Source: CALLVY01 sp937899855
GTDB lineage: Bacteria; Bacteroidota; Bacteroidia; Chitinophagales; Saprospiraceae
NCBI GenBank assembly: GCA_039820405.1
Contig: JBCBQC010000013.1
Coordinates: 29,359 to 93,358 of the forward strand
Direction: 5' to 3'
Length of the DNA stretch: 64,000 nt
In this document: positions 24,990 to 34,874 of the stretch, in pieces
Position numbering within the stretch: the first letter of the stretch is position 1
How the letters are laid out: each line of letters begins with the position of its first letter
Program-made: the position numbers and the translations under genes
The notes under the pieces: generated by a model
The model's input: only the letters and a program-made list of their open reading frames with translations
The model's database searches: none
What the model was told of the DNA's origin: nothing

Positions 24990-26222
24990 TCAAACCAATT
25001 CCGCCACCTCTTCCCGAGGTGCTTTCGCGGCGAGGCGGTGGCGGAAAAAATACAGGGCACCAAAGGCAAAGATGAGGACGAAGGGAAAAATCGCCAGGTT
25101 GTCCAAGGTGGCTTGTCCCGCCGCGAGCTTGGCGGCGTCCTCACTCAGTCCACTGGCCAATGCTTGGGCCTCCTCTTGGTCTAGCCAGCCCCCAATCACG
25201 GGTTGCCACAGGCCCGCTCCGAGCATCCCCGCGCCCCCGATCAACCCCATTCCCAGGGCCCCGGTTTGGGGCAGGTACTCGCTGGTAAAGCCCAGCATGG
25301 TGGGCCAAAAGTACATGACGCCAACGGCAAAGAGCACCGCCGCTACGTACACCAGGGGCCCCGTCGCAATGCTCATCAGCCCAATGCCCAGGGTGGAGAT
25401 GACCGCGGACGCCAGGAGCACCCCAATCGGATTGAGCCGGTGGATGACCGGCCCCGCAAAGTAGCGGCCGACCGCCATCAGACCGGTGACCAGGGCCAGG
25501 ATCAGCATGGGCTGGGCACCTGCCTTGCTCAGGATTTTCTCGACCCATTGCACCGTTCCCAATTCGGTGGTAGCGGTGAGGGTCATACAGAGGGCCATAA
25601 ACAGAAAAAGCGGATGGAGTACCGAACGAGCGTTGACCACCGTGGAGGACTCGATGTTTTCTGGCTTGGGGAAAGTTTGGCCAAAAATTAGCCAGCCGTA
25701 GAGCAAGGTCGGTGCGATCATGATGGCGATTTGGGCCTGCCAGCCCAAACCCATTCCCGTCATCCCCTGCGATACCAAACTGCCGATTACCATCCCCCCC
25801 GGAAACCAGACGTGGAATTTGTTGAGCATCGTCGTTTGGCGGTCGGGATACATATCGGCGATGAGGGGATTGCAGGCCGCCTCTACCGAGCCGTTGGCAA
25901 AGCCAATAAAGAAGGTCGAAATCAGCAAGCCCCAGAAGCCTCCGGCCTGGATGGTGAGAACGAGGCCCAGCAGGTGGGCGCCAAAGGCCACCCACATTAA
26001 CTTGCGGGGCCCGACCGAATTGTAGAGCAAGCCCCCCACTACGGTGGCGATGGGAAAGCCCCAAAAGGCCATGGTACTGATCCAGCCGAGTTGGGTGCCG
26101 CTGAGTTGAAAATCTTGGCCCAGCTGGGACAGGATGCCGGCCCGAATGGCGAAGGTCATCGAGGTGACGACCAGCGCAACGCAGCTGGCGAGAAAAAGAC
26201 GTTGGTGTGGTGAGGTAGACAT
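24990..26222 (-). CDS. MFS transporter, sugar/nucleoside type
   Basis: 410 residues from ATG 26222 (MSTSPHQRLF); the upstream extension lacks family features. Twelve predicted membrane helices, with PDRQTTMLNKFHVWFPGGMV in the loop region and GSVEAACNPLIADMYP, similar to bacterial sugar MFS permeases of marine and Bacteroidota sugar operons. Likely imports a sugar or keto-sugar released by the DUF1080 protein. Sits 55 bases after the large lipoprotein gene and 21 before the oxidoreductase. Confidence 0.88.
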   Translation of the reverse strand: MSTSPHQRLFLASCVALVVTSMTFAIRAGILSQLGQDFQLSGTQLGWISTMAFWGFPIATVVGGLLYNSVGPRKLMWVAFGAHLLGLVLTIQAGGFWGLLISTFFIGFANGSVEAACNPLIADMYPDRQTTMLNKFHVWFPGGMVIGSLVSQGMTGMGLGWQAQIAIMIAPTLLYGWLIFGQTFPKPENIESSTVVNARSVLHPLFLFMALCMTLTATTELGTVQWVEKILSKAGAQPMLILALVTGLMAVGRYFAGPVIHRLNPIGVLLASAVISTLGIGLMSIATGPLVYVAAVLFAVGVMYFWPTMLGFTSEYLPQTGALGMGLIGGAGMLGAGLWQPVIGGWLDQEEAQALASGLSEDAAKLAAGQATLDNLAIFPFVLIFAFGALYFFRHRLAAKAPREEVAELV

Positions 26223-26276
26223 GTTTTGTTCGTTTGTAGTCGTTCGCTGGCCGGTGATCATCGGTGGCCCTTTGGT

Positions 26277-29200
26277 TTATTTTTTAGCTAAGGTTCGGAT
26301 CTTGATGTTGCGATACCAAACCGGATCTCCGTGATCCTGCAGGGCGAGGTGTCCCTTGGTGTAGCTTCCAAAGCCGGGCATTTCCGCAAATTTACTATCG
26401 CGAATCCGGGCTTTCCAACTTTCGTCACCAAGCGTATACGTGACGACCTTGCGGCCGTTCAGCCAGTGCTCGGCGCGCCCGTTGTCGACCACTAAGCGAA
26501 CCTTGTTCCAGGAGCCCGCGGGCAACACGGAAAGGTATTCGCATTCGATCATGTCGTACAAGTCGCCGGCGCGGTGGGTCGCGTATTTGCCGTCGGGGTG
26601 GCAGGAGTTGTCGAGTACCTGCATCTCCGGACCGGTCTGCCAGACGTAGCCGTAATCTTCGGATTCGTGGACGTGGTAAATGATGCCACTATTGCCACAG
26701 TTGCCGATGCGCCATTCGAGGGAAAGCTCAAAATTTTCGTACTCTTCTTCCGTGATGATGTCGCCCCCGTCGGCGGCCTGCCAGCCCCCATCGTCCCGGG
26801 GCTGGGCATCGAGCATCAGCGCGCCATCGTCGATGATCCAGCTCTTACCGATGGTCGACTTTCCGTAGTTGCGCCAACCGGCGGTGCTTTTTCCATCGAA
26901 CAAAAGCTTCCAACCCGCCGCCGCTTCCGCCGCACTGAGGGTATTGAGTGCCGGAGGTGCCGGCGCCTCCCGCCGAAAGCCGGGGCGATCCGCCGGAATG
27001 TTATTGAGGGTATACCAAGCCTCGGTCGACCAGAGCTCGTGACCCAGGTCGCTGACGGGGCTGTTTTGGAGTTGGACGTAGACGATGTGCTTTTCCCGGA
27101 GGCCATCCAGGGCCAGGAACACCCGTTTCCGGTCTTCCGAAACGCTGACGGAGCGGGCGGGGAGAATGGTTTCGTCCAATTTGGGACCACCGTATTCCTT
27201 GGTGGGTTGGTAGTACCACTGCTTGACCAAATAGTCGGCGGCGGACCAGCCTTCGCCGGGGCGGAGGGGTTCGGTAAATTCGATTTCGATCCCATCGCTT
27301 TTGGCGCGAACGGCCAACATCTCGAAAGTCGATTCCCCATTAAACTGCAAACGCTGGAGGCCGTACCAAAGCTTACCGGTATGGCCCCAGTTGCCCGAAG
27401 ACCCGATGCCCCCGGTGTAGAGCGCGCCGTCCGGTCCCCAACAAATTCGGTTGACCCCCGCCTCCAAACCCTGGATAAAGCGGAAAACGGCCCCCTGGTA
27501 CTGCCCCTTGACCTTTTCGACAAAGACGCGCTTGACCCCACCGTGGGTGACTTCCCCGTGGATCATCTGCCCGCGGTAGGGACCATCGTTGATCGCTAGG
27601 GGCGTGCTGGGCGAATTGCCAATCTCATCCTGTGGCAACCAGACCACGGGCCGGGTTTCTTCGAGGCTAGCCGTACCCACCGGATCGACCGAGTGCGACC
27701 CGTACCAGGCGCCGCGCTGGACGTGGACAATCTTACTGGCCGGCAGCCAATCGCCCTGGTTGTCGGCGACGAAGAGTTCGTCGTCCACTCCGATGCCAAT
27801 GCCGTTGGGGGTGCGCAAGCCGTGCGCCAAAAATTCGTGACTGCCGTCGGTACGGGAGATTTTCACCACCTTCCCCCGATCCGGAATTTGGGGCGACGTA
27901 CTGGCGCCACCGGGCTCAATGGCCGTAGCGAGCGTGGCGTAGAAATAACCATTCTGGTAGGCCAGCCCGAAGGCAAATTCGTGAAAATTAGCCGATACGC
28001 GCCAGGCATTACACACCGTTTGGTATTCGTCGATGATCTCGTCACCATCGTGGTCGATCAACTTGGTGAGCTCTTGTTTTTGGAGGACGTAGATTTCGTC
28101 ATCCACCACTTTGAGGCCCAATGGCTCGGCACAACCCTTGGCGATGGTCTTTACCGTGATCTGAGCGGGATTACCGCCTTGTACCCCATCCACGATAAAG
28201 ACGGAGCCCGCTGCATCCCAAGTGCTCACCACCATCCGACCATCGGATAGAAAGTCTATGCCTCCTACCTTGGGGGTAAAAATATCGGGCCGGGCTTGGG
28301 AGAGGTCGTAGCTGGGGTGCACCTTTTCCAAGGGATAGCCATCGCCCGGAATGCGGCGATTGGAGGCCATGGCCAGGGGCTGCCCCGTACTGGTTTTTTG
28401 ATCGCGGTGGTGGACGATCACGGTGGAAGGCACGTGGCTAAAACTGGTCTCACCGGGCGCCTTCCATTCGAGGAAAAGGCTTTTGCCCCCACCCCCCTGG
28501 AAAAAGTCGATCCGAAAAGGATGGTAACCCGCAGCTAGGGCCACTTCTCCGTATTTGGCCGTCGTGCCGTGAAAACCATCGTGGTTGATGATCACCTGGT
28601 CATCGATCGTAAGTCGGGAGCCATCGTCGCTGGCGAGGGCAAACTCGTAGAGGCGATCTTGCGGAATTTTGAGGTAGCCCGTGATGACGAAGGCAAAGTT
28701 GGCTTCTAGACCGACAAAATCACCACCTTCCGCCGCGATGGTGGGCAGCACCCCAGTAAACTGAGCTTCCTGCCGGGTATCGATCTGGCGAACCGAGGAA
28801 ATCGACTGAGGATAAACGTAGACCCGAGTGACGCCACCGGGAAAGAGTAGGTTTTCGTCGAGGCCTTCCGTGGCGGCCCGGAGGTCAAGGCTGGCGACGT
28901 CCCGATTTTTTTGTTGCGGATCATTGGCCAGGGTTTCCTCCTCTTCGGCATCGAGTTCCATGATGTACTCCACCATGGCTTGGATGTCCGCCTCGTCCAA
29001 ATCCGGGTGCGCATTCATCACCTGCTCGCCCCAGACGCCGCTGCCCCCCACTTTGATCTTCTGGACCAGCATTTCTACATTGGTCGCCGTGTTTCGGTAT
29101 TTCTTGGCCACTTCTACGTAAGCCGGGCCGATGGTTTTGCGGTAGGTATTGTGGCAAGTTTTACAGTCGTTGCGCGCAATGAGTTGGTAGCCCTCGGGGC

Positions 29201-29984
29201 GGTTCTCCGTAACTCCCGCTGCCAGTTGGTAGGGACTCTCGATCAGGGGATATTTGGTAAACCAACAGGTCAAGAAGGTGGTGGTGTCCGCCAGTAGCCA
29301 CAGTTCTGCCTCGATGTCAACGCCCCGAACTTTGCCCAGGGTCCGTTCGGTCGTGCTTTTGAGGTCCAGTTGGCCATTGGTTTCGACCCGTTCGGCGCTG
29401 GCTACCGAGCTGAGGTTGGTACGCAGGCCCAGGCTTTGCCCCGGGCGCAGCCCCACCACCGTAAAGGTGCGCTCCAGACCACTCTGTCCAATTTCCGATT
29501 CGACGTATTCCGGCCATTCGCTGACCTGCAGGACCTGGCCATCCCCCAAATCCAGTTCGTAGCGCAGGGCGACGGCGCCCTTTTCAAAGACGTGGCCCCG
29601 GTAGCGCGCCTTGAGGGCGCGTTCCTGCCCCCCTTCGCGGAGCAGCCAGGGATCGGCGTGGCGATTGATAAAGTAGGCATCGCCAATGCTGGTGGGTTGG
29701 GGACCGTGGGCCGTGGTGTATACGGCGCCATCGAAATTGACGTGGCCGCGCCAGGCCTTGTAAAAAGTACCCCGTTCGGCGCTGTAGGCTACCCACAAAC
29801 GGTCGTGGAGGGCCATGGTGACCATCCGGGCCTGAGAATCGAGCACCGAGCGAAAGACCCAAGGATCGTGGGGACGATCGGAGTCCCAGGGGCTGAAGGT
29901 GGTGGTGGGGGCCGGCTCTTCCCCACAATTGTGTAGGGTCAACAGTAGGAGTAGGGGCAGGAAAAGGAGTAGGATCTTTCGCAT
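26277..29984 (-). CDS. Multidomain lipoprotein: cytochrome c, PA14, glucose-dehydrogenase-like propeller, DUF1080
   Basis: 1235 residues with lipobox LLTLHNC (Cys20). In order: an N-terminal beta domain (~25-250); a c-type cytochrome with NDCKTCH (~273) and a Met ligand in VMNAHPDLDEADIQ; a PA14 domain (~390-515, GYLKIPQDRLYEFALASDDG, FFQGGGGKSLFLEW); a six-bladed propeller of the glucose/sorbosone dehydrogenase type (~545-940); and a C-terminal DUF1080/3-keto-disaccharide hydrolase domain (~1020-1235, WKLLFDGKSTAGWRNYG). It could bind, oxidise and cleave a glycoside at the cell surface. First gene of the operon; the fusion of electron-transfer and hydrolase modules is notable. Confidence 0.9.
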   Translation of the reverse strand: MRKILLLFLPLLLLLTLHNCGEEPAPTTTFSPWDSDRPHDPWVFRSVLDSQARMVTMALHDRLWVAYSAERGTFYKAWRGHVNFDGAVYTTAHGPQPTSIGDAYFINRHADPWLLREGGQERALKARYRGHVFEKGAVALRYELDLGDGQVLQVSEWPEYVESEIGQSGLERTFTVVGLRPGQSLGLRTNLSSVASAERVETNGQLDLKSTTERTLGKVRGVDIEAELWLLADTTTFLTCWFTKYPLIESPYQLAAGVTENRPEGYQLIARNDCKTCHNTYRKTIGPAYVEVAKKYRNTATNVEMLVQKIKVGGSGVWGEQVMNAHPDLDEADIQAMVEYIMELDAEEEETLANDPQQKNRDVASLDLRAATEGLDENLLFPGGVTRVYVYPQSISSVRQIDTRQEAQFTGVLPTIAAEGGDFVGLEANFAFVITGYLKIPQDRLYEFALASDDGSRLTIDDQVIINHDGFHGTTAKYGEVALAAGYHPFRIDFFQGGGGKSLFLEWKAPGETSFSHVPSTVIVHHRDQKTSTGQPLAMASNRRIPGDGYPLEKVHPSYDLSQARPDIFTPKVGGIDFLSDGRMVVSTWDAAGSVFIVDGVQGGNPAQITVKTIAKGCAEPLGLKVVDDEIYVLQKQELTKLIDHDGDEIIDEYQTVCNAWRVSANFHEFAFGLAYQNGYFYATLATAIEPGGASTSPQIPDRGKVVKISRTDGSHEFLAHGLRTPNGIGIGVDDELFVADNQGDWLPASKIVHVQRGAWYGSHSVDPVGTASLEETRPVVWLPQDEIGNSPSTPLAINDGPYRGQMIHGEVTHGGVKRVFVEKVKGQYQGAVFRFIQGLEAGVNRICWGPDGALYTGGIGSSGNWGHTGKLWYGLQRLQFNGESTFEMLAVRAKSDGIEIEFTEPLRPGEGWSAADYLVKQWYYQPTKEYGGPKLDETILPARSVSVSEDRKRVFLALDGLREKHIVYVQLQNSPVSDLGHELWSTEAWYTLNNIPADRPGFRREAPAPPALNTLSAAEAAAGWKLLFDGKSTAGWRNYGKSTIGKSWIIDDGALMLDAQPRDDGGWQAADGGDIITEEEYENFELSLEWRIGNCGNSGIIYHVHESEDYGYVWQTGPEMQVLDNSCHPDGKYATHRAGDLYDMIECEYLSVLPAGSWNKVRLVVDNGRAEHWLNGRKVVTYTLGDESWKARIRDSKFAEMPGFGSYTKGHLALQDHGDPVWYRNIKIRTLAKK

Positions 29985-30113
29985 GGCAATAGGGCTTATT
30001 GATGGCTTTACACTAAGCTAACAAAAAAAAACATTTTGGACCAGCTTCGGGTAAACACAAAATAAAAGTTGGCCGATTGGCCCACTTGCCATGCGAAAAT
30101 TCAGCTCGGTGGT

Positions 30114-31310
30114 TTACTCGTTGAGGTATTCCTTGAGGTATCCGCGCACTACGGTGAGGTATTCCTCACAGCGCTCCAGGCCATTTTCGGCCAGGGTGTT
30201 GAGGGGGACGGCCTGGAGTAAATCCCGAGCGGTCAGTAGGTTTTGTTCCATCAATTGGAGGGTGGCTTTTTCTTTGCGGGGGGCCGTCCCATCGGCCAAT
30301 TGGAAGGAGAGGGCCACCGAGTAGTTGAGGTGGGTGTAAGCCAGGTTCTCCTTTTGCCAATCGTACAGCTCGATGTATTCCTGAGCGAGTTGGGCATTTT
30401 CGATCATCCGCTCCTGAAGGGGAATGAGGCTATCCATCGGTGCGGTGTTTTGCAAGCGGTCGCTGACTTCGGAAAGCCGAACGAAGCGGTCCATATAGGC
30501 GTGGCCCAGTTGCGCTCCATTGGCGGGGATGGGGAGGTAGCGGTAGCTGCGTTGGAGGCCTTCGATCCTGCGGTCCTCCTCTGCGCGCGAGCGATAATGG
30601 GCCAGGGTATCAGACCAGGCCCAGCAGGGGGCGTCAGCAAAAAGCTGGCTGGTGTCGGTGGGGTTTTGGAGGAACTGCTCGGGACTGCGGGGGCAGTCCA
30701 CCAATTGCCAGAGGGGATCGGCGGGCAGGTGGTCGAGGAGGAAACGGGCGGGAGGTGCGCAGTAGTAGTACTCCAGGTCGCGGTAGGGAAAATCCTCGGG
30801 TTCGGCGGCGATGGCGGCGGCCCAGGTGAGGTCGACCAATTGCCACTCCCCGTCGATGCGTACCGCATTCCAGACGTGGTCGGGACCATTCATGGACGGT
30901 GGTATACCTGGTTTGGCTTTGCTGTATCCCGAGATTTCTTCGCATTCGAGCTCCGCCTTTTCACAAAGGGCCAACAGCAGGCGCGAATAGCCCAGACAGA
31001 TGGCCTGGCGGGTACGGAGGGTACGGAAAACGTCGTATTGGTTGGAGCGTTCGCCCAGTACAAATTTGCGGCCTTCGTCGTAGCGGATGCGTTGCGTGAT
31101 CCAGGTAAAGATGCGGCGTAGTCGGACGGACTCGGAGGGCTCTCCCGCAAGGAGGTAGGCGGCGAGTTGGTCCAAATTGCGCTCGGCTTCGACGGGAATG
31201 GCGAGGGCGTAGGTGTCGGCGGGGGCGGGTGGCGGGTCTTGGGCAGACAGTGCAAAACTGCCCGATAGTAGCAGCAGCAGTGGGACAAAGAAGGAACGTA
31301 GTGGAATCAT
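30114..31310 (-). CDS. Transglutaminase-like secreted protein
   Basis: 398 residues from ATG 31310; signal peptide MIPLRSFFVPLLLLLSGSFA ending near LSAQ. A transglutaminase core lies at ~75-170: the Cys in RQAICLGYSRLLLALC, His in GPDHVWNAVRI and Asp in WQLVDLTW form the triad, with ITQRIRYDEG before it. It may act as a peptidase or amidase in the periplasm. The C-terminal 200 residues form helices without a recognised family. No operon partner. Confidence 0.85.
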   Translation of the reverse strand: MIPLRSFFVPLLLLLSGSFALSAQDPPPAPADTYALAIPVEAERNLDQLAAYLLAGEPSESVRLRRIFTWITQRIRYDEGRKFVLGERSNQYDVFRTLRTRQAICLGYSRLLLALCEKAELECEEISGYSKAKPGIPPSMNGPDHVWNAVRIDGEWQLVDLTWAAAIAAEPEDFPYRDLEYYYCAPPARFLLDHLPADPLWQLVDCPRSPEQFLQNPTDTSQLFADAPCWAWSDTLAHYRSRAEEDRRIEGLQRSYRYLPIPANGAQLGHAYMDRFVRLSEVSDRLQNTAPMDSLIPLQERMIENAQLAQEYIELYDWQKENLAYTHLNYSVALSFQLADGTAPRKEKATLQLMEQNLLTARDLLQAVPLNTLAENGLERCEEYLTVVRGYLKEYLNE

Positions 31311-31901
31311 AAATCGTGAATTAGTCAAACGGGTACTAATCCAACCCGCACGGTAAAGACTAGGTTGGGTTTTTGGGTGAAAAAGTCACCTTCGGAGCTC
31401 AATTTTGCACTTAGCGGCAGCCAAATACCCAGCTCTGGGGCCAAAATTACGCAGATAATTGTTGTGACAGGCCAAAATAACAAAACCAGCAAAGTGCGAT
31501 GTGTAAAAAATTCGTTCCCAAGTAGTTAATCGAGCCTTGTGGCTCGGCCACTGCGAAATTGTGTAGCGCCACAAAAGCCCGCTAAAACCACCTAAAAAAT
31601 ACCCTCCCCGGCCTTTAAAGCATCCATTTTCGCCTTTACCTAACCAGGTACAATCAACGTAAATTTTCGTTTCCTGCTACGGCAGGGCTATTTTCAACAT
31701 TTTACTTACAAGACCTTAGTGACGACATCCCCGAGCTAAAAAGTAAGCTAAAATCGGAACCTTTAGCCAAAGGCTGACGGTCCCGGCTACTCGGCGTTTT
31801 CGACCCAAAAATGGTCTAATTTTTGGATAAGGCCTTAATGTATTACAGCACAGCATACCGGCAGTTATCCACTAGCCGATGAGAAAAACAAACGAGATTA
31901 T
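31311..31901. other. Divergent intergenic region, nothing firm
   Basis: Separates the transglutaminase gene (-) from the polysaccharide operon (+). Two small perfect hairpins are visible: CGAGCC/GGCTCG near 31532-31547 and CCAAAAAT/ATTTTTGG near 31805-31826. No convincing ORF or promoter match; the 62-codon minus ORF at 31386-31574 has no protein-like character. Confidence 0.5.
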
Positions 31902-33755
31902 ATGAACTTCCGCCTCCTACCAATTGCACCATCCCTCTGCCTACTGGTCTGCTCGTTCCTACTGCCCACTTCTCTTCCCGCCCAAACGCCACGGAGCTCC
32001 AAAATTCTCAACGCCGCCATCGCCCAGCAAGCCGATCAGCTCCTCCGACAGCACTTGCCGCTGTTCGACGCCCCACTCCTCGACGGCTCCCAGCTGGATC
32101 TGGCTCCCCTGGAACAATTCCTGAGTACCGCCCTTTTCCAAACCGAACTGCTCAAAGACCGATGGTACTCCAGCCAAATCGACCAGCTTAAAAGCCAAAC
32201 CGGCCTGCTGTTCAACGCCAGCTATCAGCACAACGAATACTGGGCCCTCGAAGAAAACCTGGAAAACGACGCGCGCTTCCGCCTGGGCCTGGAGTACGAC
32301 TTGCTCGGAAATGGCATCGTCGAACGATCGAGCGCCCTCAAGCGACTGCGCAAGGACCAGGAAATCCATCAGCAAGAGGCCGTACTCAACAGCCGCAAAA
32401 GGGACTATGCTTATCTCTACAATTGCTTGATCTACAATTTCAACCGGGAAAAAATCCAGCTCCTCCGACAACGAATTCCCTTTTTGGAGGAATACATCCG
32501 CTTGCTGTACGAACTCTATTTTGCCCACGAAATGTCCTACGACCAGATCATCGACCAGAAGAGTCGGCTCAAGGAGGCGGAGATCATGCTGGCGGCAGCC
32601 GAACAGTTCAACGTCGCCCTCGAACGGGAAATTGGGGGGGAAAACATCGCCCTGCTGGATACCGACCAACTCCCCGTTGTCCAAATCGAAGTGGAAAAGC
32701 TGCTCGACCCGGGCGACCTCAACGCGTACCAGCAGCAACTCCGCCAACTCAAAAATGAACGCATCGATCTGACCCACAACAAACGCTTGGAAGCCCGGCT
32801 CCGAGTCTTTGCCCGCTACAACTACGGGAGCATCCGTACCTCCGCCACGGGTCAGCAGGATTTTACTTCCTTTGGGCTGAACTTCCGTACCCCCCTCCAG
32901 TTCAAACGAAAATTCTCTTCCGAAATGGCGGATTACGAAAAAGCCATGGTCGACGAAGAGATTTCCGAAGTCTGGTACAATCGGGTAAAGGAAATCATGA
33001 TCCTCTACGAAGAATACCAGTACAAGCTCAAGCAGTATTCCAATTTCCTACACAAGGTATTCCGCTTGGAGGAAAAGCTACGGGTGGAAAAAGTGTTGAT
33101 CGACAGCCGCCAGGACATTCACTCTCCGATGAAGGCCATTCGCCACCTCGACAACAACCAGGCCGTCAACTACGAATTGCTCCACCTCAAGCAACAACTT
33201 TACCTGCTGCTCCTGAAGATCAACCTACGCGCCTTCCAAAACGAATTTTCCCGCTGTTTGATCCCCCTCGACTTTTCGGAGGAACGCCAAAAGCTCCGGG
33301 GCAAACGCTTCGTCAAGTTGGAGAGCATACGCGACTTTCAGCTCGACCCCGAATACCTGATCAAGTACCTGCAAAAAAACGAAATTGAACGGGTATTGGT
33401 CGACCCCACCCAAGCCAAAGCCACCCAGTGGATGGAGCTATTGCACGCGGAGGGTTTTCAGGTATTCAGCTCCGCCGAAGCCCAGGTTGCGCTGCCGACC
33501 AAGGTACAAACCCGTCTGAGTGGGCAGTACCGCAAGCTCGACTATTCCGGCCAGCTCCAGCTGTCGAGTGTGGATGGCATCGGGGGGCGTACGCAGATTC
33601 AGTTGACCAAGGTGCCGGATCAAATTTTTCAGAATCGCAATGAACTCGAACGCTGGATCCAACTGGAAACCCAGACCAGCGGAACGGAATATTTCCTGTT
33701 CGAAGACATTCACCGGATCATGGAACTCGACAAGAAAAACCTCGGGATAGAATAA
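31902..33755 (+). CDS. TolC-like outer-membrane efflux/secretion protein
   Basis: 617 residues with a signal peptide ending at LPAQ. Long alpha-helical and coiled-coil stretches (~130-240 and ~270-420: LKRLRKDQEIHQQEAVLNSR, YQQQLRQLKNERIDLTHNKR, KEIMILYEEYQYKLKQYSNF) and short barrel-like strands (ARLRVFARYNYGSI, TSFGLNFRTPLQFKRK) suggest a divergent TolC family member. The C-terminal ~130 residues form an extra domain. First of four genes with HlyD-, TackOD1- and GT2-type products, so it is probably the outer-membrane exit of a polysaccharide secretion system. Confidence 0.7.
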   Translation: MNFRLLPIAPSLCLLVCSFLLPTSLPAQTPRSSKILNAAIAQQADQLLRQHLPLFDAPLLDGSQLDLAPLEQFLSTALFQTELLKDRWYSSQIDQLKSQTGLLFNASYQHNEYWALEENLENDARFRLGLEYDLLGNGIVERSSALKRLRKDQEIHQQEAVLNSRKRDYAYLYNCLIYNFNREKIQLLRQRIPFLEEYIRLLYELYFAHEMSYDQIIDQKSRLKEAEIMLAAAEQFNVALEREIGGENIALLDTDQLPVVQIEVEKLLDPGDLNAYQQQLRQLKNERIDLTHNKRLEARLRVFARYNYGSIRTSATGQQDFTSFGLNFRTPLQFKRKFSSEMADYEKAMVDEEISEVWYNRVKEIMILYEEYQYKLKQYSNFLHKVFRLEEKLRVEKVLIDSRQDIHSPMKAIRHLDNNQAVNYELLHLKQQLYLLLLKINLRAFQNEFSRCLIPLDFSEERQKLRGKRFVKLESIRDFQLDPEYLIKYLQKNEIERVLVDPTQAKATQWMELLHAEGFQVFSSAEAQVALPTKVQTRLSGQYRKLDYSGQLQLSSVDGIGGRTQIQLTKVPDQIFQNRNELERWIQLETQTSGTEYFLFEDIHRIMELDKKNLGIE

Positions 33756-33794
33756 GCCACCAGCCGCTGGGTATAGCCAATCAAACACAATGAC

Positions 33795-34847
33795 GTGAAA
33801 CAATTTAGCCTAAAGCAGAAGACTTCGGTCATCAAAACCCTCAAAGAGCCCCCCAAGGCCAAACCGGGAATCAACTGGCAGCGCATCCTCTTCATTGGAG
33901 TGCTGCTTTTGATCGCTTATTCGGTGGGCAAAAGGATCTACCGGGGCGCGCTCCTCATCATCGGTGACGGACAGGTCAAACTGTCGAAGCAGTCCGTCCA
34001 ATTTACCGATGACATCCGCATCTCCAGTATCCTGGTGGCCGAGGGCGATACCGTCCTGGCGGGCGACACCCTATTTTACTACCGCTACGAGACGAGCAAG
34101 AGCCGAACGACTTCGATCGTGAGCAGCGACGAGCCGGCGGATTGGTTGATCCGTGACAAGCTCAATACCCGTAAGCAGATTTCCATCAAAAAGGCAGCAC
34201 TCAATCGCTTTAAAGAGCAGCTGGATTTTAAGAACAAAGAACTGGAGCACCAGAAAGAGTTGATCATCTTGGGGGTCAATGAAATCGAATCGCGGCTGTC
34301 CTACATCCAGGGAGACATCGTTCGGCTGGAAACGCAAAAGGACGTACTGCTGCGGGAAATTTACTACCTCCGCAAGCACCTCAAGGATTTGGAATCGCAG
34401 GAGATCGAGCAAAAGCAAATGCGCATCCTGCGGCAGGAAGTCATTGGCTCCATCGTACCCTACGTCGCCAAAATCACGGGCATCATCGGCCAGATCAACA
34501 TGGACCCCAACGAGGTTTGCTACGAGCAACAGGCGGTGATGGCCATCCACCAACTCGACAAGGTGAGTATCAAAGCCTTTTTCGACCCTTATGACGTCCC
34601 GCACATCCACAAGGGCGACAAGGTCTGGTTGGAGTTCCCGGACGGCAGTGCCAGTACGGGCTTTATCAATAACTTTTACGTATCGACTTACGCGGTACCC
34701 GCGGAGTTTCAGAAAAAATACGAACCGATCGAACGCAACGTCGTCGCCGAAGTCATTCCCCTCAACGAGTTGGAGATGACCAAGTGGCTCAAATTTTACA
34801 AGATGAACAGCGAAGTGACCAAGTACCGCTACCAGCTGCCCTGGTAG
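33795..34847 (+). CDS. HlyD-like membrane fusion protein
   Basis: 350 residues with a GTG start at 33795. One membrane helix (RILFIGVLLLIAYSVG, ~32-47), a split biotinyl-lipoyl-like region (DDIRISSILVAEGDTVLAGD ~75-95; KITGIIGQINMDPNEVCYEQ ~230), a coiled-coil hairpin between (~125-220) and a beta-barrel domain (VSIKAFFDPYDVPHIHKGDK). This is the periplasmic adaptor design that links an inner-membrane machine to a TolC channel. No ABC ATPase is encoded nearby; the GT2 synthase two genes on may be the inner-membrane partner. Confidence 0.85.
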   Translation: MKQFSLKQKTSVIKTLKEPPKAKPGINWQRILFIGVLLLIAYSVGKRIYRGALLIIGDGQVKLSKQSVQFTDDIRISSILVAEGDTVLAGDTLFYYRYETSKSRTTSIVSSDEPADWLIRDKLNTRKQISIKKAALNRFKEQLDFKNKELEHQKELIILGVNEIESRLSYIQGDIVRLETQKDVLLREIYYLRKHLKDLESQEIEQKQMRILRQEVIGSIVPYVAKITGIIGQINMDPNEVCYEQQAVMAIHQLDKVSIKAFFDPYDVPHIHKGDKVWLEFPDGSASTGFINNFYVSTYAVPAEFQKKYEPIERNVVAEVIPLNELEMTKWLKFYKMNSEVTKYRYQLPW

Positions 34848-34874
34848 CACCTTGCACTGCGTACAGAGCAAATT

